A stretch of 64,000 bases of DNA from Gammaproteobacteria bacterium 45_16_T64 (GTDB taxonomy: Bacteria; Pseudomonadota; Gammaproteobacteria; Pseudomonadales; Ketobacteraceae). Of this stretch, positions 42,653 through 49,734 are shown piece by piece. Each line of letters opens with the position of its first letter. Within the stretch, counting starts at the first letter, position 1. The notes under the pieces are model-generated. The model searched no databases. It saw nothing but the letters and a program-made list of their open reading frames with translations, and had not been told where the DNA came from. The DNA lies in contig MABD01000030.1 in the NCBI GenBank assembly GCA_002162955.1, positions 318,326 to 382,325 on the forward strand, read 5' to 3'. The position numbers and the translations under genes were made by a program.

Positions 42653-44527
42653 ATGCACGCATATTATTGCAAAGTAGGTACTCTTTTCGTCGTGCTTTGT
42701 TGGTTATTATTTCCATGTAAAATGGCAATGGCTAGTAATGACTTCCAGTTGGTTGTTGACCGACTGGATTTTCAACAACGAATCGGCGCTGGAGTGTTAC
42801 TATTTGAGGACGTCAATTCGATACTTAACATAGAACAGGTTCTGTCTAATCCTATTCAAGAGGATTTTTATTCTTACCCTCATATGAATATGAACTTGGG
42901 TTACTCAGAATCTACATTTTGGATAAAGATCCCTATAGTTAATCAGCTGAGTCAAACGCAAACTATCAATGCTGATTTGAAATACCCCTTGATAGATGAA
43001 GTTGATTTCTATGTGGTTAACAAAGGAAAGATTCAAAGTACGCTAAAAACCGGCGATCATCTCTCACCTACAAGTAAATCCTTTACGCTAAAAAACTATG
43101 TTCACCAGTTTTCCTTGCCATCTGGGTCCAATCAAGAGCTGTATATTCGGGTAAGAACTACGAGTGCGTTATCCCTTCAGCTGGTGATATCAACAGAAAT
43201 GAAATTTGTAGAGTCATTGTCCGTTGACCAAGTATTCGATGGGGCTTACTTTGGGCTTGCTGTGGGGTTGATGTTATATAATCTATTTCTGTATTTTTTG
43301 CTACGGGAAAAGATATATCTGGAATATACCTCATTTGTCTTAACCTATGCTTGCTTTGCATTTTGCTTGTCGGGTTATCCGCAATTATTATTCCCCGATG
43401 TGACGTTATTAACGGAGCGTGGCGTCTACTTTTTTGGTGTGCTGACTGGCTTGTTTTTGACGCAATTTTGTCGATCTTACTTGATAACACCTCAGGGTTT
43501 GCCTCGCACCGATCGTTTTCTCAAACTCTATATGATTGGTATAAGCCTCGTCTTCATATTTGAGATATTCGGTCCGCTCTACTTAGTGGTTGGACTAAAT
43601 TCTCTTGTTATTTTTAGTGGCAGTGTCATTGTATTAACCATTGCTATCATCAGACAACGTCAGGGATTTGGGCCCGCTAAGTATTTCGTCATTGGGCAAG
43701 GTGTCGTTATTCTAAGTGTGATATTTACCACCTTATCATCTCAAAATATTCTACCTGGATACTATCTTGCGTCATCCTTCATAAAATTGGCCAATGGATT
43801 TGAATTGATTTTGTTTTCTATAGGGCTTGCAGACCGAATCAATTTAATGAAAGCCCGCGAAGTCCAGTTGGTAAAAAAAGCGCAAGCCGCCGAAGCTGAA
43901 GCTGCAAGGGTACAAAAAGTGTTATTAGAAGCTCAAGTTAGAGAAAACGAACAACTTGACCAATTGGTGAGAGAGCGCACGGAGGAACTTGAGAAAGCGA
44001 ATAAACGTTTGGAGGAACTCAATACCATTGATGAACTGACTGGGCTAAGAAATCGTCGCTTTTTGAACCAATATTTACCCACAGAACACCAACGCGCATT
44101 TAGGGAAAAGCAACCCATATCCGTGCTGATGTTTGACATAGACTTTTTTAAGAAACTTAATGACACCCATGGCCACCAATTTGGCGACCTTTGCTTAGCC
44201 AGCGCAGGTTCTATTATTCGATCCAATCTAAAGCGCTCCCCGGATGTTGCCATTCGATATGGAGGGGAAGAGTTTGTCGTAGTATTACCTGCCACAGACC
44301 TTCAAGGGGCCAACATTGTCGCAGAGAATATTAGAAAACAATTTGAAGATAACCCCGTTAACGATGAACAACGTACCGTCGTTATGACTGTAAGTGTTGG
44401 AGTGGCAGGTGGCATACCTAATAAACGAGATAATCACGAGGGCCTGCTAAAAGAGGCCGACGACAATCTTTATAAAGCCAAGGAAAATGGCCGAAATCAA
44501 GTTATCTATCATTCCGTTACTGTCTAA
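42653..44527 (+). CDS. Diguanylate cyclase with 7TMR-DISM sensor (DISMED2-7TM-coiled coil-GGDEF)
   Basis: 624 residues. A signal peptide is followed by an extracellular DISMED2 domain (about 45-185), which is a carbohydrate- or ligand-binding-like fold, then a seven-helix 7TMR-DISM region (about 195-395), a charged coiled coil (400-450) and a GGDEF domain. The active site is GGEEF (537-541) and the inhibitory I-site RxxD (RSPD, 528-531) lies exactly five residues before it, so it should be an active, product-inhibited cyclase. It makes c-di-GMP in response to an outside signal. It follows the foldase gene by 59 bases, so it may be co-transcribed with the riboswitch-controlled lipase operon. 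Confidence 0.93.
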   Translation: MHAYYCKVGTLFVVLCWLLFPCKMAMASNDFQLVVDRLDFQQRIGAGVLLFEDVNSILNIEQVLSNPIQEDFYSYPHMNMNLGYSESTFWIKIPIVNQLSQTQTINADLKYPLIDEVDFYVVNKGKIQSTLKTGDHLSPTSKSFTLKNYVHQFSLPSGSNQELYIRVRTTSALSLQLVISTEMKFVESLSVDQVFDGAYFGLAVGLMLYNLFLYFLLREKIYLEYTSFVLTYACFAFCLSGYPQLLFPDVTLLTERGVYFFGVLTGLFLTQFCRSYLITPQGLPRTDRFLKLYMIGISLVFIFEIFGPLYLVVGLNSLVIFSGSVIVLTIAIIRQRQGFGPAKYFVIGQGVVILSVIFTTLSSQNILPGYYLASSFIKLANGFELILFSIGLADRINLMKAREVQLVKKAQAAEAEAARVQKVLLEAQVRENEQLDQLVRERTEELEKANKRLEELNTIDELTGLRNRRFLNQYLPTEHQRAFREKQPISVLMFDIDFFKKLNDTHGHQFGDLCLASAGSIIRSNLKRSPDVAIRYGGEEFVVVLPATDLQGANIVAENIRKQFEDNPVNDEQRTVVMTVSVGVAGGIPNKRDNHEGLLKEADDNLYKAKENGRNQVIYHSVTV

Positions 44528-44642
44528 AACAACTTTTCGGTTAACGCTTTGTCTATAAAGGGCGAAGACCCATTTCAATGTTTCACTTTGAATCAAGATG
44601 GTTAGAGTATGTAATTGAGGATTTAAGTATATCGGTAGGCAC

Positions 44643-44687
44643 AAAAAAGCCCGCAAGGCCAGGTTTTACGTGGTCTTGCGGGCTTTA
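44643..44687. repeat. Dispersed hairpin repeat / bidirectional terminator, copy 2
   Basis: GCCCGCAAG and CTTGCGGGC arms (44649-44657, 44675-44683) with the loop GCCAGGTTTTACGTGGT, A-run before and T after. It lies between the convergent diguanylate cyclase and tmRNA genes and can end both. The sequence repeats copy 1 at 39690-39735. Confidence 0.8.
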
Positions 44688-44710
44688 TAGGTTCGTACTG
44701 AACCTTCATT

Positions 44711-45063
44711 TGGTGGAAGCGGCGGGAATCGAACCCGCGTCCGCCAGCACTCTGCCTATGGGTCTACATGTTTAGATCTCGTCTTTAATCTTACTCACAA
44801 CGATCCAACGAGGCAGGATGCTGCAAGCCAGTCCAAAATTATTTAACAGTTACGTCTCAGACACCCGTATCTGCGGTCTCGTGTAAATTACCATCGAGTC
44901 AAGCCCACGAGAGAGCCGGGTCGATGGATAGCAGGGTTTAAGCTGCTAAAGCGTACGAATCGTCATTTGCGATTATAGTTTATAGCACTTGGAGTACGAG
45001 TGTTGCTACCCACTCGACATGCACCAAAGGGTTTGCAACCGTCGTCGAAACCATGTCGCCCCC
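44711..45063 (-). ncRNA. ssrA: Transfer-messenger RNA (tmRNA, SsrA)
   Basis: Length 353. The 5' end GGGGGCG pairs with the 3' CGCTTCC of the acceptor stem, with ACCA encoded. The T-arm GCGGG-TTCGATT-CCCGC is intact and GGTTTCGACGACGG follows the 5' end. The tag reads A-N-D-D-S-Y-A-L-A-A and stop (44938-44970), a typical gammaproteobacterial proteolysis tag. A TAGAAT -10 box lies seven bases upstream of the 5' end. Its partner SmpB is encoded 1.4 kb away. It rescues stalled ribosomes. Confidence 0.98.
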
Positions 45064-45122
45064 AAAAGTATTCTAACTATACCATATCAAATCCCAGAGG
45101 GGCATTGCGCAGACGAATTATT

Positions 45123-45428
45123 TTAGGCACCTTGCTCTGCGCTCCAGGCGGTGTAGCCACCGGCTAGGCTGTAGGTGGTGTCAAATCCTCGTTCATTGAG
45201 AAAGTCTGCGGCACTTTGGCTGGAATTGCCGTGATAACAGCAGACGACGAGGGGGTGGTCCATGTCCAGTGTAAGTAATACTTCGTCTAGGTTGTCTTGG
45301 TGTAAATGAATAGCGTCTTGTATGTGTCCAGCTAAGAAGGAGGCCTTGTCTCTAATATCGACCACAGAAACGGGCTGTGATTCTTTGAGTGCTTTAAAAT
45401 CTTGAACAGATATATGTTGAAAGGCCAT
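45123..45428 (-). CDS. glpE: Thiosulfate sulfurtransferase GlpE, single-domain rhodanese
   Basis: 101 residues, the size of E. coli GlpE. The active-site loop is CCYHGNSSQSAA, with the second Cys (about residue 64) as sulfur carrier, and the N-terminal VVDIRD and C-terminal SLAGGYTAWSAE are as expected. It transfers sulfane sulfur from thiosulfate to cyanide or thioredoxin-like acceptors. Transcribed with the Coq4-like gene, 17 bases away, on the minus strand. Confidence 0.93.
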   Translation of the reverse strand: MAFQHISVQDFKALKESQPVSVVDIRDKASFLAGHIQDAIHLHQDNLDEVLLTLDMDHPLVVCCYHGNSSQSAADFLNERGFDTTYSLAGGYTAWSAEQGA

Positions 45429-45445
45429 GCTGGTTCCTTAAAAAT

Positions 45446-46015
45446 TTAGAGTCGTTGACTGGCTTTTGAGTTGGGAAAGCGCCGTTTTTCGACCTGATAA
45501 TAGGCTTCTATTAGCTCGGGTTCTATACCCGCAGCGATGCGTATGTCCGCCAGTGGTTTATGCTGCCATGATTCAAAGTCAAAGCAATCTAACGGTTTGC
45601 AGTCCGATATGGTACCGAGACGTACGGCATCTTTAAAGATGGAAATTTCTTCATCGTTAAACTTATAGATGCGAGGGTATAGGTGTTTGGTGATTTTACA
45701 GAACATAGACTCTTCTGCGGTGGATACTTGATTCGTGCTGCCCATGGTAAACCCAATCACAAATGCCTCGTCTTTTGGCAGTAAGCCACGGCCAAGTAAT
45801 ACATGGATGCAATCGTGTTGTTTGAGCTCAACGGCGCCGTGGAAAAGGGTGATGCCAGGGATGGAGAATTTGGGGTTTTCCACAAGCTTTATTAACAGGG
45901 GGATTTCTTCTTCGGGGGCGCCAATCTTCAGCATTCGGTCAAGCCCGTCTTTCAGGCTTATTTGGTCGTCGGCCCAGGCAATATGCCAATCTTGGTAGGA
46001 TATCCCGTTGCTCAT
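45446..46015 (-). CDS. Coq4-like protein (ubiquinone biosynthesis COQ4 family)
   Basis: About 189 residues from the ATG preceded by GGGAGG; a GTG seven codons upstream would put that SD inside the gene. The COQ4 zinc motif HDxxH-x11-E is exact: HDCIH, eleven residues, then Glu in KDEA. The rest, WHIAWADDQISLKDGLDRMLKIGAPEEEIPLLIKLVENPK and VIGFTMGST, matches bacterial homologues. In eukaryotes Coq4 supports ubiquinone synthesis (ring decarboxylation/hydroxylation); in bacteria the role is less sure. It lies between glpE and the SMR transporter gene, closely packed, likely one operon. Confidence 0.72.
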   Translation of the reverse strand: MSNGISYQDWHIAWADDQISLKDGLDRMLKIGAPEEEIPLLIKLVENPKFSIPGITLFHGAVELKQHDCIHVLLGRGLLPKDEAFVIGFTMGSTNQVSTAEESMFCKITKHLYPRIYKFNDEEISIFKDAVRLGTISDCKPLDCFDFESWQHKPLADIRIAAGIEPELIEAYYQVEKRRFPNSKASQRL

Positions 46016-46039
46016 ATGACCTCCCTTTAGGCTCACCCT

Positions 46040-46354
46040 TTAGGTGGTGTAATTTAACCCTGCGATACCGGCAATTATCATTATTAGAAAGCCGATTCTG
46101 GCGGGTGAGGCGGTATCCCCAAAGGCGACAATGCCTGCGATGGCGACGCCGCAAGCGCCAATTCCTGTCCAGACTGCGTAGGCGGTGCCAATAGGCAGGT
46201 GTTTGAGGGCGAGAGATAGCAGGATAATGCTCAGTATGGCGGCAAAAATGAAGAGAAGTGATGGATATAGCTGGCTGAAGCTCTGGGATTGCTTGAGGGC
46301 GATGGCCCAAACCACCTCCATCAGGCCTGCGGCGACAATATAGAACCAAGCCAT
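46040..46354 (-). CDS. sugE: Small multidrug resistance transporter, Gdx/SugE type
   Basis: 104 residues with four membrane helices. The essential Glu is in GLMEVVWAIALK (position 13), and GTAYAVWTGIGACG is the SMR signature in the second helix pair. The Gdx/SugE subgroup exports guanidinium or quaternary ammonium ions as an antiparallel dimer. No guanidine riboswitch was recognised in the 109 bases upstream. The gene starts the minus-strand cluster sugE, coq4-like, glpE with very short gaps. The start has GGAGG six bases upstream. Confidence 0.9.
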   Translation of the reverse strand: MAWFYIVAAGLMEVVWAIALKQSQSFSQLYPSLLFIFAAILSIILLSLALKHLPIGTAYAVWTGIGACGVAIAGIVAFGDTASPARIGFLIMIIAGIAGLNYTT

Positions 46355-46463
46355 GAATAGCCTCCTGCAGCCTGCGGCTGAGGGTCAGTAATATGGATAT
46401 AGCGTCAAACCACTATACTGACTATTTTATCCAAAACCCATAAAGTCACTTAGGCTGGGGGGG

Positions 46464-46949
46464 CTAGCGTTGATCGTGCCTAACGGTGCGTTGCTTTTCT
46501 CGGTTCCAATCACGTTCTTTTTCGGTGGCTCGCTTATCATGTTGCTTCTTACCCTTCGCAAGGGCAATTTCACATTTCACATGGGGGCCTTTCCAATATA
46601 AGGCTAGCGCGACACAGGTCAGGCCGTCTTTTGCGATACCTGAATGGATCTTGCTAAGTTCACGTCGGTGCAATAACAATTTCCGAACTCGAGTGGGGTT
46701 TGGATCGATATGGGTCGACGCGCTGAGTAATGGGGATATATGGGCGCCGTGTAACCAAGCTTCACCATTTCTCATTTGCACATAGCTATCAACGAGGTTG
46801 ATTTTACCTTCGCGTAAACTTTTCACTTCCCAGCCTTCCAGCATAACGCCTGCTTCAAATTTTTCTTCGAAGTAATAGTCGTGGGATGCCTTCTTGTTGC
46901 GGGCAATGGTGGAACTGCCAGCTTTCTTTGCTTTACTTGATTTGGCCAT
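46464..46949 (-). CDS. smpB: SsrA-binding protein SmpB
   Basis: 161 residues, the usual length. The conserved [38 protein letters not shown] and [10 protein letters not shown] blocks of the OB-fold are present, and the basic C-terminal tail [21 protein letters not shown] is complete, which enters the ribosomal mRNA channel. It binds the tmRNA and starts trans-translation. It is monocistronic here; downstream sugE lies 109 bases away and upstream the NSS transporter gene is divergent. Confidence 0.98.
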   Translation of the reverse strand: MAKSSKAKKAGSSTIARNKKASHDYYFEEKFEAGVMLEGWEVKSLREGKINLVDSYVQMRNGEAWLHGAHISPLLSASTHIDPNPTRVRKLLLHRRELSKIHSGIAKDGLTCVALALYWKGPHVKCEIALAKGKKQHDKRATEKERDWNREKQRTVRHDQR

Positions 46950-47133
46950 GGGAAGGGTAAGTTGCTCTTTTTCTACAGGAAAGATGGATTATAGGACGAA
47001 TTGAAGATAAAGGGTACGGGTAATCTGCACTTGTAGTTGTAGGGAAAAATCTGGAGAATTGCGCCGTATTGTTCTATCTAATACAAGTGCAGTGCAAGAG
47101 CAGTACCGACCCACTCTCATTTTAAGGATTCAC

Positions 47134-48498
47134 ATGACGGAAAAGAAATCTATTCATGGCGTTTGGTTAGGCCGTTGGACATTTATATTGGCGGCGACGG
47201 GGTCGGCGGTTGGTTTGGGGAATATTTGGAAGTTCCCGTATATGGCGGGTGAAAATGGCGGTGGTGCATTTGTCTTAGTCTACTTATTGTTTATTGCGGC
47301 GATAGGTATTCCGGTCATGTTGGCAGAGGTCATGCTCGGGCGACGAGGGCGAAAGAGCCCAATTAATACCATGAAAGAACTGGCTAAGAGCTCTGATGCC
47401 AGTAAATTATGGGGCGGCATTGGTTGGATGGGGGCGTTGTCGGGCTTCTTGATTCTGTCCTTTTATAGTGTCATTGCCGGTTGGGCGGTAGCTTATGCGG
47501 TAAAAATTATCGGTGGTAGTTTGTTGGATCAGCCCGATATACCTGCACAATTTGGTGCGCTGGTATCTGATCCTGTGTCGACGGTGCTGTGGCACAGTTT
47601 GTTTATGTTGATGGTTATGTTTGTGGTCGCCAGAGGTATTCATAAAGGGCTTGAGACCTCGGTTAACATTCTGATGCCAGTATTGTTTGTCATGTTGCTT
47701 GGGCTGTTGGGTTATGCGGCAACAACCGGAGGGCTGGGGCAAGCGTTTACCTTTATGTTCAAGTTTAACCCCGAAGCGCTTACCGCCGAGGCGATACGTT
47801 CGGCACTCGGGCATTCGTTCTTTACCTTGAGTTTGGGCATGGGAGCGATCATGGCTTACGGCGCTTATATGCCGCAGAACGAATCTTTAGGAAAAACCGT
47901 TGTGACGATTGGTATCTTGGATACGCTGGTTGCGATTGTGGCAGGTTTAGTCATATTCTCTATCGTGTTTGCCAACGGTTTGGAAACAGCGGCAGGACCT
48001 TCGCTGATGTTTAAGACGCTGCCATTGGCGTTTAGCCAAATGCCGGGCGGGGTCGTATTAGGCGGGGTTTTCTTCATCTTGGTGACATTTGCTGCGTGGA
48101 CATCGGCGATTTCCTTGGCGGAGCCTGCTGTCGCCTGGATGGTTGAGACGGCGGGCTTTTCTCGGGTTAAGGCGGCGTTGGCGATTGGTATTCCGGTTTG
48201 GGCGTTAGGTTTGGTGTGCGCGCTGTCTCAAAATATACTGTCCGATGTGACGATACTGGGTTCGAGTGTATTGGACTTCTTGGATAAGTTAACCACTAAC
48301 ATTATGTTGCCATTAGGCGGCATGCTGATCGCAATATTTACTGGTTGGGTGATGCGTCGCAGTCATGTGGTGAAAGAGCTGAACGTGAAGAATTTTGCGT
48401 TGTTTAATATGTGGATCATTGTCATTCGGTTTGTTGCCCCCGCTGGCATTGCTTATGTTATGGGGTATTTGATCTATGAATGGGCAACAAAAGGGTAG
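47134..48498 (+). CDS. Sodium-dependent transporter, NSS (SLC6/LeuT-like) family
   Basis: About 454 residues from the ATG with AAGGA seven bases before; the longer frame lacks an SD. Eleven or twelve helices. The first is WTFILAATGSAVGLGNIWKFPYMAGENGGGAF, where the broken-helix substrate and sodium site GSAVGLGNIWKFPY of LeuT-like carriers is exact. FFTLSLGMGAIMAYGAYM is the helix-6 region. It imports an amino acid or similar amine with sodium. It occupies the place usually held by ratA between smpB and rnfH, and reads into rnfH with a 12-base gap. Confidence 0.9.
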   Translation: MTEKKSIHGVWLGRWTFILAATGSAVGLGNIWKFPYMAGENGGGAFVLVYLLFIAAIGIPVMLAEVMLGRRGRKSPINTMKELAKSSDASKLWGGIGWMGALSGFLILSFYSVIAGWAVAYAVKIIGGSLLDQPDIPAQFGALVSDPVSTVLWHSLFMLMVMFVVARGIHKGLETSVNILMPVLFVMLLGLLGYAATTGGLGQAFTFMFKFNPEALTAEAIRSALGHSFFTLSLGMGAIMAYGAYMPQNESLGKTVVTIGILDTLVAIVAGLVIFSIVFANGLETAAGPSLMFKTLPLAFSQMPGGVVLGGVFFILVTFAAWTSAISLAEPAVAWMVETAGFSRVKAALAIGIPVWALGLVCALSQNILSDVTILGSSVLDFLDKLTTNIMLPLGGMLIAIFTGWVMRRSHVVKELNVKNFALFNMWIIVIRFVAPAGIAYVMGYLIYEWATKG

Positions 48499-48509
48499 GG
48501 GACGTTAGC

Positions 48510-48821
48510 ATGGCTGAAGAAAAAATTACCGTTGAAGTGGCGTATGCGTTGCCTGACCGTCAAGAGCTAGTGACGCTACAGGTGGATGAGGGTACGTCTA
48601 TGTTTGATGCGGCGATGCAGTCTAGAATCGCCGATAAATTTCCAGAGCTAGAGCTTGAAGGTACGCCAATGGGGATCTTTGGTAAAACCGAGCGAAAGCC
48701 GAAAGATAGAATATTAGAAGCAGGTGAGCGGGTGGAGATATACCGCCCGTTGATAGCGGACCCTAAGGAGGTTCGTAAACGTCGGGCGGCAGAAGCCAAG
48801 GCTAAGCGAGAAAATAGCTAG
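48510..48821 (+). CDS. RnfH family protein (UPF0125, RatB)
   Basis: About 103 residues with a ubiquitin-like beta-grasp fold: ITVEVAYALPDRQELVTLQVDEGTSMFDAAMQS, then PMGIFGKTERKPKDRILEAGERVEIYRPLIADPKEVRKRRA, the invariant C-terminal block of the family. The start is taken at the ATG after AGGGGA rather than an ATG ten codons upstream inside the transporter gene. Its function is not settled; it is usually next to ratA, the partner of SmpB-type genes, but here follows an NSS transporter gene instead. Confidence 0.9.
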   Translation: MAEEKITVEVAYALPDRQELVTLQVDEGTSMFDAAMQSRIADKFPELELEGTPMGIFGKTERKPKDRILEAGERVEIYRPLIADPKEVRKRRAAEAKAKRENS

Positions 48822-48833
48822 CCTTGGTGTGAG

Positions 48834-49217
48834 CTAGCTATTGGATGCCTTGATTTGGCTTTTGAGGTCTTCAGTAACTGCTTCAGGGTTTCTAAATTGA
48901 GAGTCGTCTATTTTTTCCAGGCGCTCATTGCCGAAAAATAAGGTAAGGCGGTTTTCCACGAAGCCGCCCTTGCCACTTTCGTAGTTATAGATATAGTCCC
49001 AGCGGCCCGGGTGTAGTGGGTCCTTGATGACGGGGCTACCTAATACGTATTCCACCTGTCTCGGGGTCATACCGAGTTTGAGCTTTTCGCGGGCACCTTC
49101 ACTAATGATGTTTCCTTGGCCTATATCAATACGAAATACCCCAGGAAAGCGGAGCCCGCTACATCCTGAGAGTGCTAATAGACTTATGGCCAAACAAACT
49201 CGAATCAACTTTTGCAT
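48834..49217 (-). CDS. bamE: Outer-membrane assembly lipoprotein BamE
   Basis: About 127 residues. The lipoprotein signal peptide ends LLALSGC, then the BamE core VFRIDIGQGNIISEGAREKLKLGMTPRQVEYVLGSPVIKDPLHPGRWDYIYNYESGKG. It is the small lipoprotein of the BAM complex that inserts beta-barrels. The ATG chosen begins the signal peptide; fourteen more codons upstream are in frame but not conserved. It is divergent from fur, the order found in most Pseudomonas-related genomes. Confidence 0.95.
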   Translation of the reverse strand: MQKLIRVCLAISLLALSGCSGLRFPGVFRIDIGQGNIISEGAREKLKLGMTPRQVEYVLGSPVIKDPLHPGRWDYIYNYESGKGGFVENRLTLFFGNERLEKIDDSQFRNPEAVTEDLKSQIKASNS

Positions 49218-49321
49218 CTGGTGTACAATTCCTCTATGGTTCCGGTCAGCAAGTATCATACTTGATCTGATGATAACAACACAATTCGATATCCTTTATT
49301 TGGATACAGGTAGTGCATACT

Positions 49322-49726
49322 ATGGATAATCAAGAACTTCGTAAAGCAGGGTTAAAAGTAACGTTGCCTCGTGTCAAAATCCTTCAAATCTTAGAGTCTG
49401 GTGACGCTAAGCATATGAGTGCCGAAGATGTATATAAGGCCTTGCTTGATAAGAACGAAGACGTCGGCCTAGCAACCGTTTATCGGGTGTTAACACAATT
49501 TGAAACAGCCGGTCTTGTGGAGCGTCATAACTTTGATAACGGTCATTCAGTATTTGAATTGACCTCAGAAGAACATCATGACCACATGGTAGTTATGGAC
49601 ACTGATGAAGTCATTGAGTTCCATGATGATGAGATTGAGCGTCTGCAGAAGGAGCTTGTAGATTCACACGGCTATGAGCTTGTAGATCATAGCCTTGTAC
49701 TTTACGTGCGAAAGAAGAAGGCCTAG
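49322..49726 (+). CDS. fur: Ferric uptake regulator Fur
   Basis: 134 residues. The DNA-binding half is LKVTLPRVKILQILE with VGLATVYRVLTQFETAGLVERHNFDNG, and the metal-sensing His-rich segment is EEHHDHMVVMDTDEVIEFHDDEIERL. The CxxC structural zinc site of E. coli Fur is replaced by residues V and T, and the whole protein has no cysteine; Pseudomonas Fur keeps one at this place. Iron-loaded Fur represses iron-uptake genes; candidate sites occur upstream of the DUF4856-imelysin-TonB operon. It is divergent from bamE and convergent with recN, stop codons 8 bases apart. Confidence 0.96.
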   Translation: MDNQELRKAGLKVTLPRVKILQILESGDAKHMSAEDVYKALLDKNEDVGLATVYRVLTQFETAGLVERHNFDNGHSVFELTSEEHHDHMVVMDTDEVIEFHDDEIERLQKELVDSHGYELVDHSLVLYVRKKKA

Positions 49727-49734
49727 TTCATTTA

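Noticed and set aside
44578-44775. ORF ending VEAAGIEPASAS
   Set aside because: This is the familiar false protein produced by translating the reverse of a tmRNA/tRNA 3' end together with the hairpin repeat.
46355-46463. Guanidine riboswitch before the Gdx/SugE gene
   Set aside because: No ykkC-type, mini-ykkC (ACGR hairpins) or guanidine-III pattern could be found in the 109-base leader.
49218-49321. Fur autoregulation box between bamE and fur
   Set aside because: The best match, near 49271, fits only about 10 of 19 positions.
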